From contig NW_027478388.1 of NCBI RefSeq assembly GCF_051014685.1, positions 2,715,180 through 2,779,179 of the forward strand: 64,000 bases of DNA, read 5' to 3'. Made by a program: the position numbers and the translations under genes. Source of the DNA: Ptiloglossa arizonensis. Taxonomy: Eukaryota; Arthropoda; Insecta; Hymenoptera; Colletidae. How positions within the stretch are numbered: the stretch's first letter is position 1; the number at the start of each line of letters is the position of its first letter. Shown piece after piece: positions 51,626-63,101 of this stretch. Under the pieces are notes generated by a model. It had not been told where the DNA came from. It ran no database searches and saw only the letters and a program-made list of their open reading frames with translations.

Positions 51626-53026
51626 GTTGCATCTGAAAGTAGAAACTCGGCCGATTACAAAGGTATGTGTATTTTTCCCCTGGGCCATAGTAGTTATTGG
51701 TTTCGAGTATCAGACTTCCGAAAATTGTGATGGCCTCACAAACATTCCTTAACTTCAAACTCTCATATCTCGCGAACGGAATGACGAACTAGAGAAATTC
51801 CTGTGGCATCTGAAAGTAGAAACTCGCCCCATTACAATGGAGTGTGTACTTTTCCCCTCGGTCAGTCCAGTTATTCGTTTCTAGCATCAGAATTGCGAAA
51901 ATTTTGATGGTTTCTCAAGCATTCCTTAACTTCAAACTCCCATATCTCGCGAACGGATTGACGAACTAGAGAAATTCCTGTTGCATCTGAAAGTAGAAAC
52001 TCGCCCCATTACAATGGTGTGTGTACTTTTCCCCTAGGCCACTCCAGTTATTGGTTTCGAGTATCAGTTTTGCGAAAATTTTGATGGTTTCTCAACCGTT
52101 CCTTAATTTCAAACTCCCATATCTCGCGAACGGATTGACGAACTCGAGAAATTCCTGTTGCATCTGAAAGCAGAAACACGTCCAATTACAACGGTATGTG
52201 TATTTTTGCCCTAGGCCATAGTAGTTATTGGTTTCGAGTATAAGACTTGAGAAAATTTTGATGATTTCTCAAGCATTCCTTAACTTCAAACTCCCATATG
52301 TCGCGCACGGATTGGCGAACTCGATTATTTCCTGTTGCATCAGAAAGTAGAAACTCGTCCGATTACAATGGTGTGTGTACTTTTCCCCTCGGTCAGTCCA
52401 GTTATTCGTTTCTAGCATCAGAATTGCGAAAATTTTGAAGGTTTCTCAAGCATTCCTTAACTTCAAACTCCCATATCTCGCGAACGGATTGACGAACTAG
52501 AGAAATTCCTGTTGCATCTGAAAGTAGAAACTCGCCCCATTACAATGGTGTGTGTACTTTTCCCCTAGGCCACTCCAGTTATTGGTTTCGAGTATCAGTT
52601 TTGCGAAAATTTTGATGGTTTCTCAACCGTTCCTTAATTTCAAACTCCCATATCTCGAGAACGATTGACGAGCTCGAGAAATTCCTGTTGCATCTGAAAC
52701 CAGAAACTTGCCCGATTACAATGGTGTGTGTACTTTTCCCCTAGGCCGTTCCAGTTATTGGCTTCGAGTATCACACTTGCGAAAATTTTTATGGTTTCTC
52801 AACCATTCCATAACTTCAAAATCCCATTTGTCGCGAACCGATTCACGAACTCGAGAAATTCCTGTTGCATCTGAAAGTAGAAACTCGCCCCATTACAATG
52901 GTGTGTGTAATTTTCCCCTAGGCAATTCCAGTTATCGGTGTGTAGCATCAGAATTGCGAAAATTTTGATGGTTTCTCAACCATTCCTTAAATTCAAACTC
53001 CCATATCTCGCGAACGGATTGACGAG
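51626..53026. repeat. Family II monomers with a three-monomer duplication
   Basis: The segment from CTCGGTCAGTCCAGTTATTCG (GTCAG at 51861) through CACTCCAGTTATTGG and GAGTATCAGTTTTGCG repeats 531 bp later (52392). From about 52640 a second copy of the ACCAGAAACTTGCC unit starts, 11 monomers after 50761. Satellite only. Confidence 0.75.
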
Positions 53027-55324
53027 CTCGGGAAATTCCTGTTGCATCTGAAAGTAGAAACTCGTCCGATTACAAGGGTATGTTAATTTTTCCCCTCAGC
53101 CTTTGTAGTTATTGTTTTCGAGTATCAGACTTGCGACAATTTTGATGATTTCTCAACCGTTCCTTAATTTCAAACTCCCATATCTCGCGAACGGATTGAC
53201 GAACTCGAGAAATTCCTGTTGCATCTGAAAGCAGAAACACGTCCGATTACAACGGTATGTGTATTTTTGCTCTAGGCCAAGGTAGTTATTGGTTTCGAGT
53301 ATAAGACTTGAAAAATTTTGATGATTTCTCAAGCATTCCTTAACTTCAAACTCCCATATGTCGCGAACGGATTGGCGAACTCGATTATTTCCTGTTGCAT
53401 CTGAAAGTAGAAACTCGACCGATTACAATGGTGTGTGTACTTTTCCCCTCGGTCATTCCAGTTATTCGTATCTAGCATCAGAATTGCGAAAATTTTGATG
53501 GTTTCTCAAGCATTCCTTAACTTCAAACTCCCATATCTCGCGAACGGATTGACGAACTCGAGAAATTCCTGTGGCAACTGAAAGCAGAAACTCGTCCGAT
53601 TACAACGGTCTGTGCATTTTTCCCCTAGGCCATGGTGGTTATTGGTTTCGAGTATCAGACTTGCGAATATTTTGATGCTTTCTCAAGCATTCCTTAACTT
53701 CAAGCTACCATATCTCGCGAACGGATTGACGAACTCGATTATTTCCTATTGCATCTGAAAGTAGAAAGTCGACCGATTACAATGGTGTGTGTACTTTTTC
53801 CCTAGGTGATTCCAGTTACTCGTTTCTAGCATCAGAATTGCGAAAATTTTGATGGTTTCTCAACCATACCTTAACTTCAACTCCCATATCCTGCGAACGG
53901 ATTGATGAACTCTAGAAATTCCTGTTGCATCTGAAAGTAGAAACTCGCCCGATTACAAACGTATGTGTATTTTTCCCCTGGGCCATAGTAGTTATGCGTT
54001 TCGAGTATCAGAATTCCGAAAATTGTGATGGCCTCACAACCATTCCTTAACTTCAAACTCCCATATCTCGCGAACGGATTGACGAACTAGAGAAATTCCT
54101 GTTGCATCTGAAAGTAGAAACTCGCCCCATTACAATGGTGTGTGTACTTTTCCCCTAAGCCACTCCAGTTATTGGTTTCGAGTATCAGTTTTGCGAAAAT
54201 TTTGATGGTTTCTCAACCGTTCCTTAATTTCAAACTCCCATATCTCGAGAACGATTGACGAGCTCGAAAAATTCCTGTTGCACCTGAAGGTATAAACTCG
54301 CCCGATTACAAAGGTATGTGTATTTTTCCCCTAGGGCGTTGAAGTTATTGGATTCGAATATCTGACTTGCGTAAATTTTGATGGTTTCTCAACCATTCCT
54401 TAACTTCAAACTCCCATATCTCGCGAACGGATTGTCGAACTCGATTATTTCCTATTGCATCTGAAAGTAGAAAGTCGACCGATTACAATGGTGTGTGTAC
54501 TTTTTCCCTAGGTCATTCAAGATATTCGTTTCTGGCATCAGAATTGCGAAAATTTTGATAGTTTCTCAACCATTCCTTAACTTCAAACTCCCATATCTCG
54601 CGAACGGATTGACGAGCTCGAGAAATTCCTGTTGCATCTGAAAGTAGAAACTCGCCCGATTACAAAGGTATGTGCATTTTTCCCATAGTCCATGGTAGTT
54701 ATTGGTTTCGAGTATCAGACTTGCGAAAATTGTGATGGTTTCTCAACCATTCCTTAATTTCAAACTCCTATATCTCGCGAACGAATTGACGAACTCGATA
54801 AATTCCTGTTGCACCTGAAAGCAGAAACTCGTCCGATTACAACGGAATGTGTATTTTTGCCCTAGGTCATAGTAGTTATTGGTTTCGAGTGTCAGACTTG
54901 GGAAAATTTTGATGGTTTCTCAATTACTCCGTAACTTCAAACTCCGATACCTCGCGAACGGATTGGCGAACTCGAGAAGTTCCCGTCGCCACTGAAAGTA
55001 GAAACTTGCCCGATTACAATGGTGTGTGTACTTTTCTCCTAGGTCATTCCAGTTATTCGTTTCTAGCATCAGAATTGCGAAAATTTTGATTGTTTCTCAA
55101 CCACTCCTTAACTTCGAACTCCCATATCTCGCGAACGGATTGACGAACTCGAGAAATTCCTGTTGCATCTGAAAGTTAAAGCTCGCCCGATTACAAAGGT
55201 GTTGGTATTTTTGCCCTAGGCCATAATAGTTATTGGTTTCGAGTATCAGACTTGCGAAAATTTTGATGGTTTCTCAACCATTCCTTAACTTCAAACTCCC
55301 ATATCTCGCGGACGGATTGACGAA
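53027..55324. repeat. 14-mer G, copy 1, one monomer short (2298 bp)
   Basis: It matches 55325-57799 at offset 2298 up to about 53560 and at 2475 from 53571 (GTGGCAACTG) onwards, so it lacks one monomer. Markers are AAGGGTATGTTAATTTTTCC, GCTCTAGGCCAAGG (53271, 55569 and 58044), TTGATGAACTCTAGAAATTCC and AAGTTCCCGTCGCCACTG (near 54976, 57451 and 59926). Confidence 0.85.
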
Positions 55325-57799
55325 CTCGGGAAATTCCTGTTGCATCTGAAAGTAGAAACTCGTCCGATTACAAGGGTATGTTAATTTTTCCCCTCAGCCT
55401 TTGTAGTTATTGTTTTCGAGTATCAGACTTGCGACAATTTTGATGGTTTCTCAACCGTTCCTTAATTTCAAACTCCCATATCTCGCGAACGGATTGACGA
55501 ACTCGAGAAATTCCTGTTGCATCTGAAAGCAGAAACACGTCCGATTACAACAGTATGTGTATTTTTGCTCTAGGCCAAGGTAGTTATTGGTTTCGAGTAT
55601 AAGACTTGAAAAATTTTGATGATTTCTCAAGCATTCCTTAACTTCAAACTCCCATATGTCGCGGACGGATTGGCGAACTCGATTATTTCCTGTTGCATCT
55701 GAAAGTAGAAACTCGACCGATTACAATGGTGTGTGTACTTTTCCCCTCGGTCATTCCAGTTATTCGTATCTAGCATCAGAATTGCGAAAATTTTGATGGT
55801 TTCTCAAGCATTCCTTAACTTCAAACTCCCATATCTCGCGAACGGATTGACGAACTCGAGAAATTCCTGTTGCATCTGAAAGTAGAAACTCGCCCCATTA
55901 CAATGGTGTGTGTACTTTTTCCCTAGGCCATTCCAGTTATTCGTTTCGAGTATCAGACTTATGAAAATTTTGATGTTTTCTCAACCGTTCCTTAATTTCA
56001 AACTCCCATATCTCGCGAAGGAATTGACGAACTCGAGAAATTCCTGTGGCAACTGAAAGCAGAAACTCGTCCGATTACAACGGTCTGTGCATTTTTCCCC
56101 TAGGCCATGGTGGTTATTGGTTTCGAGTATCAGACTTGCGAATATTTTGATGCTTTCTCAAGCATTCCTTAACTTCAAACTACCATATCTCGCGAACGGA
56201 TTGACGAACTCGATTATTTCCTATTGCATCTGAAAGTAGAAAGTCGACCGATTACAATGGTGTGTGTACTTTTTCCCTAGGTGATTCCAGTTACTCGTTT
56301 CTAGCATCAGAATTGCGAAAATTTTGATGGTTTCTCAACCATACCTTAACTTCAACTCCCATATCCTGCGAACGGATTGATGAACTCTAGAAATTCCTGT
56401 TGCATCTGAAAGTAGAAACTCGCCCGATTACAAAGGTATGTGTATTTTTCCCCTGGGCCATAGTAGTTATGCGTTTCGAGTATCAGACTTCCGAAAATTG
56501 TGATGGCCTCACAACCATTCCTTAACTTCAAACTCCCATATCTCGCGAACGGATTGACGAACTAGAGAAATTCCTGTTGCATCTGAAAGTAGAAACTCGC
56601 CCCATTACAATGGTGTGTGTACTTTTCCCCTAAGCCACTCCAGTTATTGGTTTCGAGTATCAGTTTTGCGAAAATTTTGATGGTTTCTCAACCGTTCCTT
56701 AATTTCAAACTCCCATATCTCGAGAACGATTGACGAGCTCGAAAAATTCCTGTTGCATCTGAAGGTATAAACTCGCCCGATTACAAAGGTATGTGTATTT
56801 TTCCCCTAGGGCGTTGAAGTTATTGGATTCGAATATCTGACTTGCGTAAATTTTGATGGTTTCTCAACCATTCCTTAACTTCAAACTCCCATATCTCGCG
56901 AACGGATTGTCGAACTCGATTATTTCCTATTGCATCTGAAAGTAGAAAGTCGACCGATTACAATGGTGTGTGTACTTTTTCCCTAGGTCATTCAAGATAT
57001 TCGTTTCTGGCATCAGAATTGCGAAAATTTTGATAGTTTCTCAACCATTCCTTAACTTCAAACTCCCATATCTCGCGAACGGATTGACGAGCTCGAGAAA
57101 TTCCTGTTGCATCTGAAAGTAGAAACTCGCCCGATTACAAAGGTATGTGCATTTTTCCCATAGTCCATGGTAGTTATTGGTTTCGAGTATCAGACTTGCG
57201 AAAATTGTGATGGTTTCTCAACCATTCCTTAATTTCAAACTCCTATATCTCGCGAACGAATTGACGAACTCGATAAATTCCTGTTGCACCTGAAAGCAGA
57301 AACTCGTCCGATTACAACGGAATGTGTATTTTTGCCCTAGGTCATAGTAGTTATTGGTTTCGAGTGTCAGACTTGGGAAAATTTTGATGGTTTCTCAACC
57401 ACTCCTTAACTTCAAACTCCGATACCTCGCGAACGGATTGGCGAACTCGAGAAGTTCCCGTCGCCACTGAAAGTAGAAACTTGCCCGATTACAATGGTGT
57501 GTGTACTTTTCTCTTAGGTCATTCCAGTTATTCGTTTCTAGCATCAGAATTGCGAAAATTTTGATTGTTTCTCAACCACTCCTTAACTTCGAACTCCCAT
57601 ATCTCGCGAACGGATTGACGAACTCGAGAAATTCCTGTTGCATCTGAAAGTTAAAGCTCGCCCGATTACAAAGGTGTTGGTATTTTTGCCCTAGGCCATA
57701 ATAGTTATTGGTTTCGAGTATCAGACTTGCGAAAATTTTGATGGTTTCTCAACCATTCCTTAACTTCAAACTCCCATATCTCGCGGACGGATTGACGAA
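55325..57799. repeat. 14-mer G, copy 2 (2475 bp)
   Basis: A complete unit, repeated by 57800-60083 at offset 2475 with very few differences (CGCGGACGG/CGCGAACGG near 55665, CTCTTAGG/CTCCTAGG near 57513). It has an additional monomer at about 55850-56027 (TTTTTCCCTAGGCCATTCC, GACTTATGAAAATTTTG, GCGAAGGAATTGACG) that copy 1 lacks. Confidence 0.88.
55850..56027. repeat. Extra monomer in 14-mer G copies 2 and 3
   Basis: The unit with GACTTATGAAAATTTTGATGTT occurs here and 2475 bp later (about 58325-58502), but not in copy 1, where GCATTCCTTAAC leads straight into the GTGGCAACTG unit. Gain in the ancestor of copies 2 and 3, or loss in copy 1, are both possible. Confidence 0.75.
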
Positions 57800-60083
57800 C
57801 TCGGGAAATTCCTGTTGCATCTGAAAGTAGAAACTCGTCCGATTACAAGGGTATGTTAATTTTTCCCCTCAGCCTTTGTAGTTATTGTTTTCGAGTATCA
57901 GACTTGCGACAATTTTGATGGTTTCTCAACCGTTCCTTAATTTCAAACTCCCATATCTCGCGAACGGATTGACGAACTCGAGAAATTCCTGTTGCATCTG
58001 AAAGCAGAAACACGTCCGATTACAACAGTATGTGTATTTTTGCTCTAGGCCAAGGTAGTTATTGGTTTCGAGTATAAGACTTGAAAAATTTTGATGATTT
58101 CTCAAGCATTCCTTAACTTCAAACTCCCATATGTCGCGAACGGATTGGCGAACTCGATTATTTCCTGTTGCATCTGAAAGTAGAAACTCGACCGATTACA
58201 ATGGTGTGTGTACTTTTCCCCTCGGTCATTCCAGTTATTCGTATCTAGCATCAGAATTGCGAAAATTTTGATGGTTTCTCAAGCATTCCTTAACTTCAAA
58301 CTCCCATATCTCGCGAACGGATTGACGAACTCGAGAAATTCCTGTTGCATCTGAAAGTAGAAACTCGCCCCATTACAATGGTGTGTGTACTTTTTCCCTA
58401 GGCCATTCCAGTTATTCGTTTCGAGTATCAGACTTATGAAAATTTTGATGTTTTCTCAACCGCTCCTTAATTTCAAACTCCCATATCTCGCGAAGGAATT
58501 GACGAACTCGAGAAATTCCTGTGGCAACTGAAAGCAGAAACTCGTCCGATTACAACGGTCTGTGCATTTTTCCCCTAGGCCATGGTGGTTATTGGTTTCG
58601 AGTATCAGACTTGCGAATATTTTGATGCTTTCTCAAGCATTCCTTAACTTCAAACTACCATATCTCGCGAACGGATTGACGAACTCGATTATTTCCTATT
58701 GCATCTGAAAGTAGAAAGTCGACCGATTACAATGGTGTGTGTACTTTTTCCCTAGGTGATTCCAGTTACTCGTTTCTAGCATCAGAATTGCGAAAATTTT
58801 GATGGTTTCTCAACCATACCTTAACTTCAACTCCCATATCCTGCGAACGGATTGATGAACTCTAGAAATTCCTGTTGCATCTGAAAGTAGAAACTCGCCC
58901 GATTACAAAGGTATGTGTATTTTTCCCCTGGGCCATAGTAGTTATGCGTTTCGAGTATCAGACTTCCGAAAATTGTGATGGCCTCACAACCATTCCTTAA
59001 CTTCAAACTCCCATATCTCGCGAACGGATTGACGAACTAGAGAAATTCCTGTTGCATCTGAAAGTAGAAACTCGCCCCATTACAATGGTGTGTGTACTTT
59101 TCCCCTAAGCCACTCCAGTTATTGGTTTCGAGTATCAGTTTTGCGAAAATTTTGATGGTTTCTCAACCGTTCCTTAATTTCAAACTCCCATATCTCGAGA
59201 ACGATTGACGAGCTCGAAAAATTCCTGTTGCATCTGAAGGTATAAACTCGCCCGATTACAAAGGTATGTGTATTTTTCCCCTAGGGCGTTGAAGTTATTG
59301 GATTCGAATATCTGACTTGCGTAAATTTTGATGGTTTCTCAACCATTCCTTAACTTCAAACTCCCATATCTCGCGAACGGATTGTCGAACTCGATTATTT
59401 CCTATTGCATCTGAAAGTAGAAAGTCGACCGATTACAATGGTGTGTGTACTTTTTCCCTAGGTCATTCAAGATATTCGTTTCTGGCATCAGAATTGCGAA
59501 AATTTTGATAGTTTCTCAACCATTCCTTAACTTCAAACTCCCATATCTCGCGAACGGATTGACGAGCTCGAGAAATTCCTGTTGCATCTGAAAGTAGAAA
59601 CTCGCCCGATTACAAAGGTATGTGCATTTTTCCCATAGTCCATGGTAGTTATTGGTTTCGAGTATCAGACTTGCGAAAATTGTGATGGTTTCTCAACCAT
59701 TCCTTAATTTCAAACTCCTATATCTCGCGAACGAATTGACGAACTCGATAAATTCCTGTTGCACCTGAAAGCAGAAACTCGTCCGATTACAACGGAATGT
59801 GTATTTTTGCCCTGGGTCATAGTAGTTATTGGTTTCGAGTGTCAGACTTGGGAAAATTTTGATGGTTTCTCAACCACTCCTTAACTTCAAACTCCGATAC
59901 CTCGCGAACGGATTGGCGAACTCGAGAAGTTCCCGTCGCCACTGAAAGTAGAAACTTGCCCGATTACAATGGTGTGTGTACTTTTCTCCTAGGTCATTCC
60001 AGTTATTCGTTTCTAGCATCAGAATTGCGAAAATTTTGATTGTTTCTCAACCACTCCTTAACTTCGAACTCCCATATCTCGCG
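57800..60083. repeat. 14-mer G, copy 3, truncated (2284 bp)
   Basis: It follows copy 2 exactly until 60083, then reads GCGCACGGATTGACGCACG where copy 2 has GCGAACGGATTGACGAAC. About 190 bp of the unit are missing at its right end. Differences from copy 2 include CAACCGCTCC for CAACCGTTCC near 58463. Confidence 0.86.
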
Positions 60084-63000
60084 CACGGATTGACGCACGC
60101 GAGAAATCCTGTTGTATCTTAAAGTAGAAACTCGACGAATTACAATGGTGTGTGTACTTTTTCACTAAGCCATTGTAGTTATTGGTTTCGAGTATCAGAC
60201 TTGCGAAAATTGTGATGGTTTCTCAAGCATTCCTTAACTTCCCACTCCCATATCTCGCGAACGGATTGACGAACTCGAGAAATTCCTGTTGCATCTGAAA
60301 GTAGAAACTCGCCCGATTACAATGGTATGTGTACTTTCCCCCTAGGGCATTCCGCCTGTTGGGTTTGAGTGTCAGACATGCGAAAATTTTGATGGTTTCT
60401 CAACCATTCCATAACTTCAAACTCTCATATTTCGCGAACGGATTGACGAACTCGAGAAATTCTGGTTGCATCTGAAAGTAGAAACGCGCCCGATTACATC
60501 GGTATGTGTATTTTTCCCCTAGGCCATTCCAGTTATTAGTCTCGAGTATCAGACTTGCGAAATTTTGATGGTTTCTCAACCATCTCTTAACACCTAACTG
60601 CAATATTTCGCGAACGGATTGACGAAGTCGAGAAATGCCTGTTGCATCTGAAGACAGAAACTCGCCCGATTACAAAGGTATTTGTATTTTTCCGCTAGGC
60701 CATTGTAGTTATTTGTTTCGAGAATCAGATTTGCGAAAATTTTGATGGTTTCTCAACCATTCCTTAACTTCAAACTCCCATATCTCGCGAACGGATTGAC
60801 CAACTCGAGAAATTCCTGTTGCATCTGAAAGCAGAAACTCGCCCGATTACCATGGTATGTGTACTTTTCACCTAGGCCATTGCGGTTACTGGTTTCGAGT
60901 ATCAGACATGCGAATATTTTGATGATTGCTCAACCATTCCTTAACTTCAAACTCCCATATCTCGCGAACGGGTTGACGAATGCGAAAAATTTCTGTTGCG
61001 TCTGAAAGTAGAAACTCTCCCGATTACAACGGTATTTGTATTTTTCCGCTAGGCCATTGTAGTTACTTGTTTCGAGTATCAGATTTGTGAAAATTTTGAT
61101 GGTTCCTCAACCATTGCTTAACTTCAAACTCCCATATCTCGCGAACGGATTGACGAACTCGAGAAATGCCTTTTGCATCTGAAGGCAGAAACTCGCCCGA
61201 TTACAACGGTATGTGTATTTTTGCCCTAGGCCATATTAGTTATTGGTTTCGAGTATCAAACTTGCGAAAATTTTGATGGTTTCTCAACCATTCCATAACT
61301 TCAAACTCCTATATCTCGCGAACGGATAGACGAACTCGAGAAATGCCTGTTGCATCTGAACTCAGAATCTCGCCCGATTACAACGGTATGTGTTTTTTTG
61401 CCCTAGGCCATAGTAGTTATCGGTTTCGAGTATCAGACTTGCGAAAATTTGATGGTTTCTCAACCATTCCATAACTTCAAACACCCATATCTCGCGAACG
61501 GATTGACGAACTCGAGAAATTGTGGTTGCGTCTGAAAGTAGAAACTCGCCCGATTACAACGGCATGTGTATCTTTCCCCTAGGCCATTCCAGTTATTCGT
61601 TTCTAGCGTCAGATTTGCTAAAATTTTGATGGTTTCTCAACCATTCCTTAACTTCAAACTCCCGTATCTCGCAAACGGATTGACGAACTCGAGAAATTCC
61701 TATTGCACTTGAAAGTAGAAACTCGCCCGATTACAACCGCAAGTGTATTTTTCCCCTAGGCCATTGTTGTTATTGGTTTCGAGTATCAGACTTGCGAAAA
61801 TTGTGATGGTTTCTCAACCATTCCTTAACTTCAAACTCCCGTATCTCGCGAACGGATTGACGAACTCGAGAAATTCCTGTTGCATCTGAAGGTAGAAACT
61901 CGCCCGATTACAATGGTGTGTGTACTTTTCCCCTAGGCCATTCCCGTTATTGTTTTCTAGTCTCAGACTTGCGAAAATTTTGATGGTTTCTCAAGCATTC
62001 TTCAACTTCAAACTCCCATATCTCGCGAACGGATTGACGAACTCGATTATTTCCTGTTGCATCTGAAAGTAGAAAGCCGACCGATTACAATGGTGTGTGT
62101 ACTTTTCCCCTAGGTCATTCCAGTTATTCGTTTCTAGCATCAGAATTGCGAAAATTTTGATGGTTTCTCAACCATTCCTTAACTTCAAACTCCCATATCT
62201 CCCGAACGGATTGACGAGCTCGAGAAATTCCTGTTGCATCTGAAAGTAGACACTCGCCCGATTCCTATGGTTTGTGTAGTTTTCTCCTGGGCCTTTGTAT
62301 TTATTGGTTTCGAGAATCAGACTTGTGAAAATTTTGATGGTTTCTCAAGCATTCTTTAATTTCAGACTCCCATATCTCGCGAACGGATTGACGAGCTCGA
62401 GAAATTCCTGTTGCATCTGAAAGTAGAAACTCGCCCGATTCCTATGGTTTGTGTATTTTTCTCCTGGGGCTTTGTATTTATGGGTTTCGTGAATCAGACT
62501 TGCGAAAATTTTGATGGTTTCTCAAGCATTCTTTCACTTCAAACTCCCATATCTCGCGAACGGATTGACGAACTCGATTATTTCCTGTTGCATCTGAAAG
62601 TAGAAACTCGACCGATTCCTATAGTTTGTGTATTTTTCTCCTGGGCGTTTGTATTTATTGGTTCCGAGAATCAGACTTGCGAAAATTTTGATGGTTTCTC
62701 AAGCATTCTTTAACTTCAAACTCCCATATCTCGCGAACGGATTAACGAACTCGACGATTTCCTGTTGCATCTGAAAGTAGAAAGTCGCCCGATTACAAAG
62801 GTATGTGTATTTTTCCCCTAGGCCATAGTAGTTATTGGTTTCGAGAATCAGACTTCAGAAAATTGTGATGGCCTCACAACCATTCCTTAACTTCAAACTC
62901 CCATATCTCGCGAACGGATTGGCGAACTAGAGAAATTCCTGTTGCATCTGAAAGTAGAAACTCGCCCCATTACAATGGTGTGTGTACTTTTCCCCTGGGT

Positions 63001-63101
63001 CACTCCAGCTATTGGTGTGTAGCATCAGAATTGCGAAAATTTTGATGGTTTCTCAACCGTTCCTTAATTTCAAACTCCCATATCTCGAGAACGATTGACG
63101 A
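60084..63101. repeat. Diverged monomers, no long duplication recognised
   Basis: About 17 units, each with its own changes (GCGCACGG, ATTCTGGTTGC, ACACCTAACTGC, CGAATGCGAAAAATTTC and others). They mix family I features (AAAGCAG, ACAACGG) and family II features (AAAGTAG). Three consecutive units at about 62220-62720 share ATTCCTATGGTTTGTG or its relative. This is the least homogenised part of the window. Confidence 0.75.
62261..62700. repeat. Three consecutive monomers with the CCTATGG/CTCCTGGG variant
   Basis: At about 62261, 62438 and 62615 the usual ATTACAACGG is ATTCCTATGG (ATTCCTATAG in the third). Each is followed by TTTGTGTA, CTCCTGGG and TTGTATTTAT. The second has GGGTTTCGTGAATCAG. 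I saw this combination nowhere else in the window, so it is a very local amplification of one unit. Confidence 0.8.

Noticed and set aside
53027..60083. Assembly artefact explaining the near-identical tandem copies
   Set aside because: Copies differ by a monomer-length indel and by real substitutions, and the last copy is truncated, which a simple artefactual duplication would not give. Long-read spanning data would settle it.
62411..62713. 100-codon plus-strand open frame as a gene
   Set aside because: It spans nearly two monomers whose halves encode almost the same peptide, because the unit is 177 bp long. Its opening comes from the local CCTATGG variant, and nothing else supports coding.
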